Below are positions 46,690-55,319 of a stretch of 64,000 nucleotides of DNA, piece by piece. The stretch's first letter is position 1. Each line of letters begins with the position of its first letter. The translations under genes and the position numbers were made by a program. The notes under the pieces were generated by a model. It had not been told where the DNA came from and ran no database searches. It saw nothing but the letters and a program-made list of their open reading frames with translations. Source of the DNA: Limobrevibacterium gyesilva (lineage in GTDB: Bacteria; Pseudomonadota; Alphaproteobacteria; Acetobacterales; Acetobacteraceae); contig NZ_JAPDNT010000002.1 in NCBI RefSeq assembly GCF_025989185.1, forward strand, positions 62,001 through 126,000, in the 5' to 3' direction.

Positions 46690-48672
46690 ATGATTGTCGA
46701 GATCGGCCATTTCGCCCTGATCCTTGCGCTGGTCGTGGCGATCGTGCAGGCGGCGCTGCCGCTGGCGGGTGCCGCGCGCGGCAACGTCGCCTGGATGGAG
46801 GTGGGCCGGTCAACGGCCTTGGCGCAGTTCCTGCTGATGGCCATCGCCATGGCGGCGCTGATGCACGCCTATGTCACGTCGGACTTCACCGTGGTGAACG
46901 TCATCGAGAACAGCCACACCGACAAGCCGCTGCTCTACAAGATCACCGGCGTGTGGGGGAACCACGAAGGCTCGATGCTGCTGTGGGTCTTCATCCTGTC
47001 GTTGTGCGGGGCGGCGGTGGCGCTGTTCAGCAACAACCTGCCGCCGGCCCTGCGCGCCCGCGTGCTGGCCGTGCAAGGGATGATCGGCACCGGGTTTCTG
47101 CTGTTCATCCTGCTCACGTCCAACCCGTTCCTGCGTGAGCTGCCGCCGCCGTTGAACGGGCGCGGCCTCAACCCGGTGCTGCAGGACCCCGGCCTCGCCT
47201 TCCATCCACCGTTTCTCTATCTCGGCTATGTCGGCTTCTCGGTGTCGTTCTGCTTCGCGGTGGCGGCGCTGATCGAGGGCCGCGTCGATTCCGCGTGGGC
47301 GCGCTGGGTGCGGCCCTGGACGCTGGCGTCCTGGTGCGCGCTGACCATCGGCATCGCCATGGGAAGCTGGTGGGCCTACTACACGCTGGGCTGGGGCGGA
47401 TGGTGGTTCTGGGACCCGGTCGAGAACGCGTCGTTCCTGCCCTGGCTGGTCGGCACCGCGCTGATCCATTCGGCGATCGTGGTGGAGAAGCGCGACACGC
47501 TGAAAAGCTGGACCGTGCTGCTGGCGATCATCACCTTTTCGCTCTCGCTGGTCGGCACCTTCCTGGTGCGTTCGGGCGTGCTTACCTCCGTTCACGCCTT
47601 CGCCGTCGATCCGGCCCGCGGCAGCTTCATCCTGTTGCTGCTGCTGGTCGCCATCGGCGGGTCGCTCGCGCTGTATGCAGTGCGGGCGCCGGCGCTGAAA
47701 GGCGGCGGGCTGTTCGCGCCGGTCTCGCGCGAGGGCGCCCTGGTGCTCAACAACCTGCTGCTGTCCACCGGTGCCGCGACGGTGTTCCTGGGCACGCTGT
47801 ACCCGTTGTTCCTCGATGCCGTGGGCGGGCCCAAGCTGTCGGTGGGGCCGCCGTTCTACAACAAGACCTTCGTGCCGCTGATGGTGCCGGTGCTGGTGGC
47901 GGTGGCCGCCGGCCCGCTGCTGGCGTGGAAGCGCGGCGACCTGCTGGGCGCGCTGCAGCGGCTGTGGGCGGCGTTCGCGGCGGCGGTCGTCGTGGTGCTC
48001 GGCGCGCTGTACGTGACCAGCGGCGGCCCGGTGCTGGCGGTGCTCGGCCTGGGGCTCGCGGCCTGGACCTTCGTCGGCGTGCTGGCCGAATGGACCGAGC
48101 GGCTGAAGCTGTTCCGCATTCCCGCGCGGGACAGCTGGCGCCGCGCCCGCAACCTGCCGCGCTCGGCCCATGGCATGACGCTGGCCCATCTCGGCCTGGC
48201 CATCTCGGTGGCCGGCATCGCCGCCTCCGCATTCGAGGTCGAGCATATCGACATCGTCGCCCCCGGCGGCGACCTGCCGCTGGCCGGGTACACGCTGCAT
48301 CTCGACAAGGTCGAGAAGCTGCAAGGGGCCAATTATGTCGCCGACGACGCCACCATCACCGTGAAACGCGGCGACGCGGTGATCGCGGTGGTGCATCCAC
48401 AGCGGCGCTTCTTCCCGCTGCAGCAGCAGACCACCAGCGAGACGGCGATCCGCACCAACTTCCTGGCCGACCTGTACATCGCCCTGGGCGAGCCCGACCA
48501 GGCCGGCGGCTGGACCATCCGCGCCTACTGGAAGCCGCTGGTGCCGTGGATCTGGATCGGCGCGGTGTTCATGGCCTTCGGCGGCGTGGTCAGCCTCAGC
48601 GACCGGCGCTGGCGCGTGGGCGTGGCCTCCCGCCTGCGGGCCCCCGCCGCGCAAGCCGCCGCCGGAGACTGA
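46690..48672 (+). CDS. ccmF: Cytochrome c maturation protein CcmF
   Basis: This 660-residue polytopic inner-membrane heme lyase component attaches heme to apocytochrome c together with CcmH and CcmI. The tryptophan-rich WWD signature is seen as LGWGGWWFWDPVENASFLPW. Conserved His-containing loops include GVWGNHEGSMLLWV, PGLAFHPPFLYLGYVG and VLTSVHAFAVDP. ATG 46690 is used; upstream in-frame codons are unrelated. It starts a four-gene operon ccmF-ccmG-ccmH-ccmI. ccmABCDE are not in the window, so they must be elsewhere. Confidence 0.97.
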   Translation: MIVEIGHFALILALVVAIVQAALPLAGAARGNVAWMEVGRSTALAQFLLMAIAMAALMHAYVTSDFTVVNVIENSHTDKPLLYKITGVWGNHEGSMLLWVFILSLCGAAVALFSNNLPPALRARVLAVQGMIGTGFLLFILLTSNPFLRELPPPLNGRGLNPVLQDPGLAFHPPFLYLGYVGFSVSFCFAVAALIEGRVDSAWARWVRPWTLASWCALTIGIAMGSWWAYYTLGWGGWWFWDPVENASFLPWLVGTALIHSAIVVEKRDTLKSWTVLLAIITFSLSLVGTFLVRSGVLTSVHAFAVDPARGSFILLLLLVAIGGSLALYAVRAPALKGGGLFAPVSREGALVLNNLLLSTGAATVFLGTLYPLFLDAVGGPKLSVGPPFYNKTFVPLMVPVLVAVAAGPLLAWKRGDLLGALQRLWAAFAAAVVVVLGALYVTSGGPVLAVLGLGLAAWTFVGVLAEWTERLKLFRIPARDSWRRARNLPRSAHGMTLAHLGLAISVAGIAASAFEVEHIDIVAPGGDLPLAGYTLHLDKVEKLQGANYVADDATITVKRGDAVIAVVHPQRRFFPLQQQTTSETAIRTNFLADLYIALGEPDQAGGWTIRAYWKPLVPWIWIGAVFMAFGGVVSLSDRRWRVGVASRLRAPAAQAAAGD

Positions 48673-48676
48673 CGCC

Positions 48677-49216
48677 ATGATGCGCCGCGCCTTGTTCCTG
48701 TTGCCGGTCGCGCTTTTCCTTGCGCTCGCCGGCTATTTCGCCCTGGCCCTGCGGCCGGACCGCGATCCCCAGGCGCTGCCTTCGGCGCTGATCGACAAGC
48801 CGGCGCCCGCGTTCACGCTCGCCAGCCTCGACGGCGGCGGCAACCTCAGCAGCGACGGCCTCAAGGGCCAAGTGGTCGTGGTCAACTTCTTCGCCTCGTG
48901 GTGCGTGCCGTGCCGCATCGAGCATCCGCTGCTGATGCGGCTGGCGACGCAGGAGCGCGTGCCGATCTACGGCATCGCCTACAAGGACAAGCCGGAGGAC
49001 TCCCGGCGCATCCTGGCCCAGCTCGGTGATCCCTATCGCGGCACCGGCGTCGATCGGGACGGCGGGACGGGGTTCGATTTCGGCGTCTACGGCGTGCCCG
49101 AGACCTATGTGATCGATCGTTCCGGCCATATCCGCCAGCGCTTCGTCGGCCCGCTGACCGCCGAGGTCGTGGAGAAGGAGCTGCTGCCGCTGCTGAAGCA
49201 GCTCAACCGCTCGTGA
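48677..49216 (+). CDS. ccmG: Thiol:disulfide interchange protein CcmG (DsbE)
   Basis: This 179-residue thioredoxin-fold protein is anchored by one N-terminal helix (residues about 5-25) with the catalytic domain in the periplasm. The active site is FFASWCVPCRIEHPLL (Cys 76 and 79), and the family's GVYGVPETYVIDRSGHI is present. It reduces the heme-binding cysteines of apocytochrome c. The stop TGA overlaps the GTG of ccmH. Confidence 0.96.
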   Translation: MMRRALFLLPVALFLALAGYFALALRPDRDPQALPSALIDKPAPAFTLASLDGGGNLSSDGLKGQVVVVNFFASWCVPCRIEHPLLMRLATQERVPIYGIAYKDKPEDSRRILAQLGDPYRGTGVDRDGGTGFDFGVYGVPETYVIDRSGHIRQRFVGPLTAEVVEKELLPLLKQLNRS

Positions 49217-49683
49217 GGCGCGCGCTCGCAACGCTGCTGGTGCTGCTGGCGCTGGCCGGCGCGGCGCTGGCGGTGACGCCATCGGAGCGGCTGGCCGATC
49301 CGGCGCTGGAAGCGCGGGCGCGCGAGATCAGCAAGGGCCTGCGCTGCCTGGTGTGCCAGAACGAGTCCATCGATGACTCGAATGCCGACCTCGCGCATGA
49401 CGTGCGCGTGAAGCTGCGCGAACGCCTGCTGGCGGGCGATAGCGACGCCCAGGCCGTGCAGTTCATCGTCGACCGCTACGGCGATTTCGTGCTGCTGCAG
49501 CCGCCGATGCGGCCGGCGACCTATGTGCTGTGGTTCGGCCCCGGGGCGGTGCTGCTGCTGGCGGCCGGTGGCATGGCGATCGCCTTCCGCCGCCGCCATG
49601 CCACAGACGACGCCGTGCCGCCGCCGCTGAGCGATGCCGAGCGGGAACGCCTCGACCGGCTGATGCGGGAGACCGAGGGCTGA
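49213..49683 (+). CDS. ccmH: Cytochrome c maturation protein CcmH
   Basis: This 156-residue protein has a signal peptide or anchor at the N-terminus and a second helix near residues 105-125. The redox motif is LRCLVCQNESIDDSNADLA (Cys 45 and 48). It presents the apocytochrome thiols to the CcmF heme lyase from the periplasm. The GTG start overlaps the ccmG stop, and its own TGA overlaps the ccmI ATG, so the three genes are coupled. Confidence 0.96.
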   Translation: MRRALATLLVLLALAGAALAVTPSERLADPALEARAREISKGLRCLVCQNESIDDSNADLAHDVRVKLRERLLAGDSDAQAVQFIVDRYGDFVLLQPPMRPATYVLWFGPGAVLLLAAGGMAIAFRRRHATDDAVPPPLSDAERERLDRLMRETEG

Positions 49684-51047
49684 TGCTGCTGGCCATTGCG
49701 CTCGCCGCGATCACGGTCGCGGTGCTGGCGATCGCGTTCCTGCCGCTGCTGAAGGGCGTGCGCGCGGCACCCGGGCGCGCCCAGTTCGACCGCGCGGTCT
49801 ATCGTGACCAGATCAAGGAACTGGAGCGCGAGGTCGCCGAGGGCCTGGTCCCGGAGAAGGAGGCGCAGGCCGCGCGGCTGGAGATCCAGCGGCGCCTGCT
49901 GATGGAGGAGTCGCAGACCGGCACGACGGCGCAACAGCCGGCACCGAGCCCCCGCCTGGCGTTGGCGCTGTGCCTGCTCGCCGCCGGCGGCGCCGGTTTG
50001 CTGTATCTGCAGCTGGGCGCCCCCGCGGTGCCCGACATGCCCTATGCCACGCGGTCGCCCGCCGCCGTGGCCGATGCCGCGCAGGCGAAACTGGCGCAGG
50101 ATGCCGCGGCGTTGGAGAAGAAGCTGCAGACGGAGCCGGCCAATGCCGACGGCTGGCAGCAGCTGGGACGCATGGCGGCGGCCCTCCGCCAATGGCAGCG
50201 CAGCGCGGGCGCCTATCAGCGCGCGTTGCACCTGGCCCCGTCCGCGCCGGGCGTCGCCGCTGCCTATGGCGAGATGCTGACCCTCGCGGCTGGCGGCATC
50301 GTCACGCCGGCGGCGAACGACGCCTTCCGGGCGGCCATCGCGCAGGATCCCACGGACGAGGCCGCACGTTTCTACCTGGCACTGGCCGACGCGCAGGCCG
50401 GCCGGGCCGAGCCGGCGATCAAGGCCTGGCTGGCGCTCGCCGCCGAGCTGCCGGAGGACACGCCGATGCGCGAGGAAATCGCGCGGCGCCTCGCCGAGAC
50501 CGCGGCCAAGGCCGGGCTGCCCGCGTCGCCTTTGCCGGCCGGCCGGCCGGCGCCGGGCCCGGATGCCGACGCGGCGGCGGCAGCGGCGGCGATGCCGGCG
50601 GCCCAGCGCGACGAGATGATCCGCGGCATGGTCGCCCGGCTGGCGGAACGGCTCGCGGCCCAGCCAGAGGACGCCGAGGGCTGGTTGCGGCTAGGGCGCG
50701 CCTATGCCGTGCTGAACGAGCCGGAGAAGGCCGCCGACGCCTATGACCGCGCCGCCGCGCTGCGCCCGGGTGACATGTCGATCCTGCTGCAGGAAGTGGC
50801 GGCGCTGCTCGACAACCACGCGCCAGGCAAGCCGGTGCCGCCACGCGCCATCACCTTGCTCCGCCGCATCGAGGCTGCCAACCCGTCGCAGCCGGAGGTG
50901 CTGTGGTATCTCGGCCTCGCCGCGGCGGAAGAGCGGCGCTTCGACGAGGCCGAACGCTACTGGACGCGGCTGCTGGCATTGCTGCCGGCGGACAGCCCGG
51001 CGCAGAAGATGGTCCGCAGCGCGCTGGACGCGATCCGGCGCAATTAG
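49683..51047 (+). CDS. ccmI: Cytochrome c maturation protein CcmI (CycH-like)
   Basis: This 454-residue apocytochrome chaperone has two N-terminal membrane helices (residues about 1-22 and 98-116) separated by a cytoplasmic leucine-rich helix region with YRDQIKELEREVAEGLVPEK. A periplasmic tetratricopeptide region follows (ANADGWQQLGRMAAALRQW and EDAEGWLRLGRAYAVLNEPE), which binds apocytochrome c C-termini. A low-complexity Pro/Ala linker lies between. It is the last gene of the ccm run. Confidence 0.95.
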   Translation: MLLAIALAAITVAVLAIAFLPLLKGVRAAPGRAQFDRAVYRDQIKELEREVAEGLVPEKEAQAARLEIQRRLLMEESQTGTTAQQPAPSPRLALALCLLAAGGAGLLYLQLGAPAVPDMPYATRSPAAVADAAQAKLAQDAAALEKKLQTEPANADGWQQLGRMAAALRQWQRSAGAYQRALHLAPSAPGVAAAYGEMLTLAAGGIVTPAANDAFRAAIAQDPTDEAARFYLALADAQAGRAEPAIKAWLALAAELPEDTPMREEIARRLAETAAKAGLPASPLPAGRPAPGPDADAAAAAAAMPAAQRDEMIRGMVARLAERLAAQPEDAEGWLRLGRAYAVLNEPEKAADAYDRAAALRPGDMSILLQEVAALLDNHAPGKPVPPRAITLLRRIEAANPSQPEVLWYLGLAAAEERRFDEAERYWTRLLALLPADSPAQKMVRSALDAIRRN

Positions 51048-51064
51048 CAGGCCGGGCCAGGATT

Positions 51065-51370
51065 CTATCGGCCCTTGGTATCGGAAGAGTGGAGCCGGCG
51101 GCAAAGGGCGTCCCAGCCATCGAGCGCGACCTCCAGGCCGCGCAGCATCGGGCGGCGGAGAAATGGCAGATCCTGCGCGAGCAGCAGCCCGCCAAGCGGA
51201 ATCATCCAGAAACCGAGAACCGGCAGGAAGCCCAGCACGCCGAACGCAACAAGGATGACGGCGGCCGGGATGCGGATCAGGCGGGCCTGCGGCCGCAGCA
51301 GCCACTCCACCACGGGACGAGCCCAGGGCGGAAGGCGCGCGACGAGACGTTCCAACTCATGGTCGGCCAC
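51065..51370 (-). CDS. Small two-helix membrane protein of unknown function
   Basis: This 101-residue protein has an amphipathic N-terminus (ERLVARLPPWARPVVEWLL), two adjacent hydrophobic helices with a short turn (GFLPVLGFWMIPLGGLLLAQ) and a basic tail. Proteins of this pattern are widespread in Alphaproteobacteria, often mis-annotated, and have no known role. It starts 9 bases after the P-type ATPase stop on the same strand, so the two are probably cotranscribed. Confidence 0.72.
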   Translation of the reverse strand: MADHELERLVARLPPWARPVVEWLLRPQARLIRIPAAVILVAFGVLGFLPVLGFWMIPLGGLLLAQDLPFLRRPMLRGLEVALDGWDALCRRLHSSDTKGR

Positions 51371-51379
51371 CGGCCCACG

Positions 51380-54061
51380 TCATGCTTTCCCTGACGGGCT
51401 GTCAACCGCCGGCATCTGGCGGGCATGTGCACGGGAGCGGACGACATATTTGTCGATCTCGATCGCGGCGAACACGACGCTTGACAGCACGAACGTCATC
51501 AGCAGCTCGACGGCCGTCAGCGGCGAGGTTCCGAACAACGGGTTGAGCGGCGGGATGTAGATGACGGCCAGCTGCAGCACGATCGTCAGCACGACCGCAC
51601 CGAGAAGCGGCAGGTTCGAGCGCAGGCCCTGCTGGAACAGCGAGTCCCGATCCGACCGGACGGCCATGACCTGCCCCATCTGCGAAAGCGTCAACACCGT
51701 GAAGGTCATGGTCTGCCAGTGCTCCAGCCCGGCGCCGATGGCGTACGCCTGGGTCAGGAGGGTCACGCCGGCCATCAGCAACCCGAACCATAGCATATGC
51801 CGCACCATTCCCCGTGCGAGCAGCCCCTCCTGCGGCGGCCGGGGCGGGCGTTGCATCACGCCCCGCTCGGCCGACTCGGCGGCCAGGGCAAGTCCGGGCA
51901 GCCCATCGGTGACCAGATTGATCCACAGGATCTGGATGGGCAGCAGCGGCAGTGGCAATCCGAGGAAGGGCGCGAGGAAGACGGTCCAGATCTCCGCCGT
52001 GTTGCAGGTGACGACGTAGCGAACGAACTTGCGGATATTGTCGTAGATGCGCCGGCCTTCGCGCACCGCCGTCACGATGGTGGCGAAGTTATCGTCGAGC
52101 AGCACCAGGCTCGCGGATTCGCGCGCCACATCGGTGCCCGCCTGGCCCATCGCGATCCCGATGTCAGCGCGCGCCAGGGCCGGCGCGTCGTTCACGCCAT
52201 CGCCGGTCATGGCGACGATCTCGCCCTGTTCCTGCAGCGCTGCGACGATGCGGATCTTCTGCGCCGGATCGACGCGGGCGTAGACGCGTATCTGCGCCAC
52301 GCGACGCCGCAACTCCGCCTCTGGCAGCATCCGCAATTCGCGACCGGTCAGCACCATGCCGCCCTCGGTCAGAATGCCGAGTTGCCGGGCGATGGCGCGC
52401 GCGGTTGCCAGATGGTCGCCGGTGATCATCACCGGCACGATTCCGGCGGCGCGGCAGGTCGCCACCGCCGTCTTCACCTCCTCGCGCGGCGGATCGACCA
52501 GCCCGACCAGGCCCAGCAGCGTGAGGTCGTGCTCGAGCGCCCCGGGCGGGTCGTTGCCGGGCAGCATATCCCATCGCCGGCAGGCCACCGCGAGGACCCG
52601 CAGCCCGTCCTCTGCCATGCGTTCGGCCGCGCGGGTGGCCTGTTCCGGGTCAAGCGGAACCACGCCATCGCCAATTGCCATGCCGGTGCAGAGCGCGAGC
52701 ACGATTTCCGGTGCGCCCTTGGTGTAGGCAATGAACCCGCCGCCGTCGAGATGCACGGTTGTCATTCGCTTGCGCTCTGAGTCGAACGGCTGCTCCATCA
52801 CCCGCGCGGCATTCCGCTCGAGCGCGGCCTTGTCGATCCCCGCGTCCGCGGCCGCCTGCCAGAGCGCGACCTCGGTCGGATCGCCGAGCGGCCTGCCGTC
52901 CGGAGCACGAACCACATCGTTGCAGAGCGCCATCGCCCGCAGCAGCGCGTCGGCCGGCGGACGCGCCGGATCGAGGGCGACGGACGCGATGTGCCCGCCG
53001 CCAATGAACGCTTCCACCACACGCATCTCGTTGCGCGTGAGCGTGCCGGTCTTGTCGGAGCAGATATAGGTCACCGAGCCCAGCGTCTCGACCGCTGGCA
53101 GCCGGCGGATCAGCGCGTTGCCACGCGCCATGCGGCCGGCGCCCAATGCCAGCAGAACGGTGACGACCGCGGGCATCGCCTCGGGGATGGCGGCGACCGC
53201 AAGACTGACCGCGGTCAGCAGCATCAGCAGCGCAGGCTCGCCGCGCAGGAGACCGATGACGAAGACGAGCGCGCAGATCGCCAGCGCGCCAATGGCGAGC
53301 TGCTGGCCGAAAACGGTGAGGCGCCGCTGCAGCGGCGTGCGGGTTTCGCCGACGCTCTCCAGCATGCCGGCGATCCGGCCCAGTTCGGTTTGCATGCCGG
53401 TGGCAACGGCAACCCCGCGGCCGCGGCCGTACATCACCGCCGTCCCCTTGAACGCCATGTTGTGGCGGTCGCCAAGCGGCAGGCCGGGATCTGCGAGCGG
53501 GCCGGCCAGCTTCTCCGCCGGCAACGACTCGCCGGTAAGCGCGGCCTCGCCCAATTTGAGGTCGACGGCCTCGACCAGCCGGAGATCGGCCGGCACGGCA
53601 TTGCCGGCCTCCAGCAGCACGACGTCGCCGGGCACAAGGGCTTCGGCAGGCACGGCCTGCGGTTGGCCGTCGCGGACCACCGTGGCAGTGGCCGCCGCCA
53701 TGCGCTTCAACGCCTCCATCGCACGCTCGGCGCGGAGTTCCTGCGCGAAACTCACGGCCGCGTTGAGCACCACGATACCGAGGATGACGAGCGTATCCTC
53801 CAGGTTGCCGAGCATGCCGGAGATCACGGCGGCGGCGATCAGCAACAGGATCATGAAGTCGGTGACCTGCGCGAGCAGCATACGCAGCTTGCTGCGCCGC
53901 GCCTTCTCGCGGATCGCGTTCGGTCCGTACCGAGCCTGGCGCGCCCCCACTTCGCGGGCCGGCAGCCCACGGGCCGGGTCGGACCCGAGCCGCGCTGCCA
54001 CGGCGTCCGCGTCCAGAGTGTGCCACGTGGGCGCTACCGACGGCGTTTCCTCAACCGCCAT
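51380..54061 (-). CDS. P-type ATPase, Ca2+-like (P2 type)
   Basis: This 893-residue ion pump has an actuator domain (AALTGESLPAEK), the phosphorylation site ICSDKTGTLTRNEM, a nucleotide-binding domain (KGAPEIVLALC) and the hinge MTGDGVNDAPALARADIGIA. Membrane ligands match SERCA-type pumps: M4 AAIPEAMPAVVTV, M5 CNTAEIW, M6 INLVTDGLP. The M8 glutamate of SERCA is Gln here (LTLSQMGQ), pointing to a single Ca site. It probably exports Ca2+ or Mn2+ from the cytoplasm. The start ATG has GGAG 8 bases upstream. Confidence 0.92.
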   Translation of the reverse strand: MAVEETPSVAPTWHTLDADAVAARLGSDPARGLPAREVGARQARYGPNAIREKARRSKLRMLLAQVTDFMILLLIAAAVISGMLGNLEDTLVILGIVVLNAAVSFAQELRAERAMEALKRMAAATATVVRDGQPQAVPAEALVPGDVVLLEAGNAVPADLRLVEAVDLKLGEAALTGESLPAEKLAGPLADPGLPLGDRHNMAFKGTAVMYGRGRGVAVATGMQTELGRIAGMLESVGETRTPLQRRLTVFGQQLAIGALAICALVFVIGLLRGEPALLMLLTAVSLAVAAIPEAMPAVVTVLLALGAGRMARGNALIRRLPAVETLGSVTYICSDKTGTLTRNEMRVVEAFIGGGHIASVALDPARPPADALLRAMALCNDVVRAPDGRPLGDPTEVALWQAAADAGIDKAALERNAARVMEQPFDSERKRMTTVHLDGGGFIAYTKGAPEIVLALCTGMAIGDGVVPLDPEQATRAAERMAEDGLRVLAVACRRWDMLPGNDPPGALEHDLTLLGLVGLVDPPREEVKTAVATCRAAGIVPVMITGDHLATARAIARQLGILTEGGMVLTGRELRMLPEAELRRRVAQIRVYARVDPAQKIRIVAALQEQGEIVAMTGDGVNDAPALARADIGIAMGQAGTDVARESASLVLLDDNFATIVTAVREGRRIYDNIRKFVRYVVTCNTAEIWTVFLAPFLGLPLPLLPIQILWINLVTDGLPGLALAAESAERGVMQRPPRPPQEGLLARGMVRHMLWFGLLMAGVTLLTQAYAIGAGLEHWQTMTFTVLTLSQMGQVMAVRSDRDSLFQQGLRSNLPLLGAVVLTIVLQLAVIYIPPLNPLFGTSPLTAVELLMTFVLSSVVFAAIEIDKYVVRSRAHARQMPAVDSPSGKA

Positions 54062-54244
54062 CGGGATGCTCCAGGGGGTTGAGCCAGCGCATCATAACCG
54101 GTGCCGGTCTCGATCCGGCCGGCCGGCTGGAGGGGCGCGCCTGTTGACGCGGCGCTGGCCGTGCTCAACGCGCCATGGAGCGCGATCCTACCGGCCTTCC
54201 GCCGTGCCGCCGCCTTGAGACCGTCGCGTGCGTCGAATACAGCG

Positions 54245-55318
54245 TCAGCCGACCAGGGCCATCTGCCGCGGATCGAATTCGAGCCACACGCTCTCGCCCA
54301 CATCGTGCACCTGCAATGGCGGCGCGGCCACGCGCAGTTGCAAGGCGCTGCCACGTGGCGCCACCATATAGTCCCAGCATTCGCCAAGATACGTCCGGCC
54401 GATCACATCCGCCGCGAGCATCGGGCGTTGTGACGCGTCTGCGGGGGGCACGTTATGCAGGCACATGCCTTGCGGGCGCACCGAGAACAGCACGTCGCGC
54501 GGCGCGCCCTCGGCGGCAATGCCGATCTGCGCCGCATTGAAGGCGAAGCCCGTGAACCCGACCTCGCCGCCTTCGAGCCGCGCCTGCAGCAGGTTGGTAC
54601 GCCCGATGAAGCCGGCGACGAAGCGCGTGCGCGGCCGGGTGTAGAGCAGATGCGGCACGTCCAGCTGCTCGATCCGCCCGGCATGCATCACCGCGATCCG
54701 GTCCGACGTCGCCATGGCCTCGGCCTGGTCGTGGGTGACGTAGACGGTGGTGAAGCGGAACTCGTCGTGCAGGCGCCGGATCTCGAAGCGCATCTCCTCG
54801 CGCAGATTGGCGTCGAGATTGGACAGCGGTTCGTCCAGCAGCAGCACCGATGGCTTGACCACGATGGCGCGCGCCAGCGCCACGCGCTGCTGCTGGCCAC
54901 CTGACAGTTCGGCGGGATAGCGCTCCGCCAGATGGCCCATCTGCACGATGCCCAGGATCTCGCGCACGCGCTGCCGCAGCTCGTCCGCGGGCAGCTTGCG
55001 CAGCTTGAGGCCGAAGGCGACGTTCTCGGCCACCGTCATGTTCGGCCAGATCGCGTAGCTCTGGAAGATCATCGACATCCGACGCCGCTCCGGCGGCACC
55101 ACGCCCGCCGGTGACGACAGTTCCTGTCCGTCCATCTCGATGCTGCCCGCCGTGGGCGCGACGAAGCCCGCGATCATGCGCAGGGTTGTCGTCTTGCCGC
55201 AGCCGGACGGCCCGAGCAGCGAGACGAACTCGCCCTCCTCCAATGTGAGGTCGACGCCGTCGACGACGGTGGTGGCACCGAAGGTCTTGGTCAGGCCGCG
55301 CAGACGCAGGCGGGACAT
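54245..55318 (-). CDS. ABC transporter ATPase (FbpC/PotA type)
   Basis: This 357-residue ATPase has Walker A LLGPSGCGKTTTLRMIAGF, signature LSGGQQQRVALARAI, Walker B LLLDEPLSNLD and H-loop YVTHDQAEAM. A C-terminal TOBE domain (from about residue 240; DVLFSVRPQGMCLH) is typical of iron/polyamine/phosphonate/thiamine importers. Its ATG lies 1 base after the permease stop. With the fused permease and binding protein it completes a family-1 binding-protein importer in the CoA-transferase cluster. Confidence 0.95.
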   Translation of the reverse strand: MSRLRLRGLTKTFGATTVVDGVDLTLEEGEFVSLLGPSGCGKTTTLRMIAGFVAPTAGSIEMDGQELSSPAGVVPPERRRMSMIFQSYAIWPNMTVAENVAFGLKLRKLPADELRQRVREILGIVQMGHLAERYPAELSGGQQQRVALARAIVVKPSVLLLDEPLSNLDANLREEMRFEIRRLHDEFRFTTVYVTHDQAEAMATSDRIAVMHAGRIEQLDVPHLLYTRPRTRFVAGFIGRTNLLQARLEGGEVGFTGFAFNAAQIGIAAEGAPRDVLFSVRPQGMCLHNVPPADASQRPMLAADVIGRTYLGECWDYMVAPRGSALQLRVAAPPLQVHDVGESVWLEFDPRQMALVG

Positions 55319-55319
55319 G

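Noticed and set aside
51070-51082. GGCCCTTGGTATC resembling the edge of the two-hairpin repeat
   Set aside because: Only about 13 bases match and there is no hairpin partner; it lies inside the coding tail of the small membrane protein.
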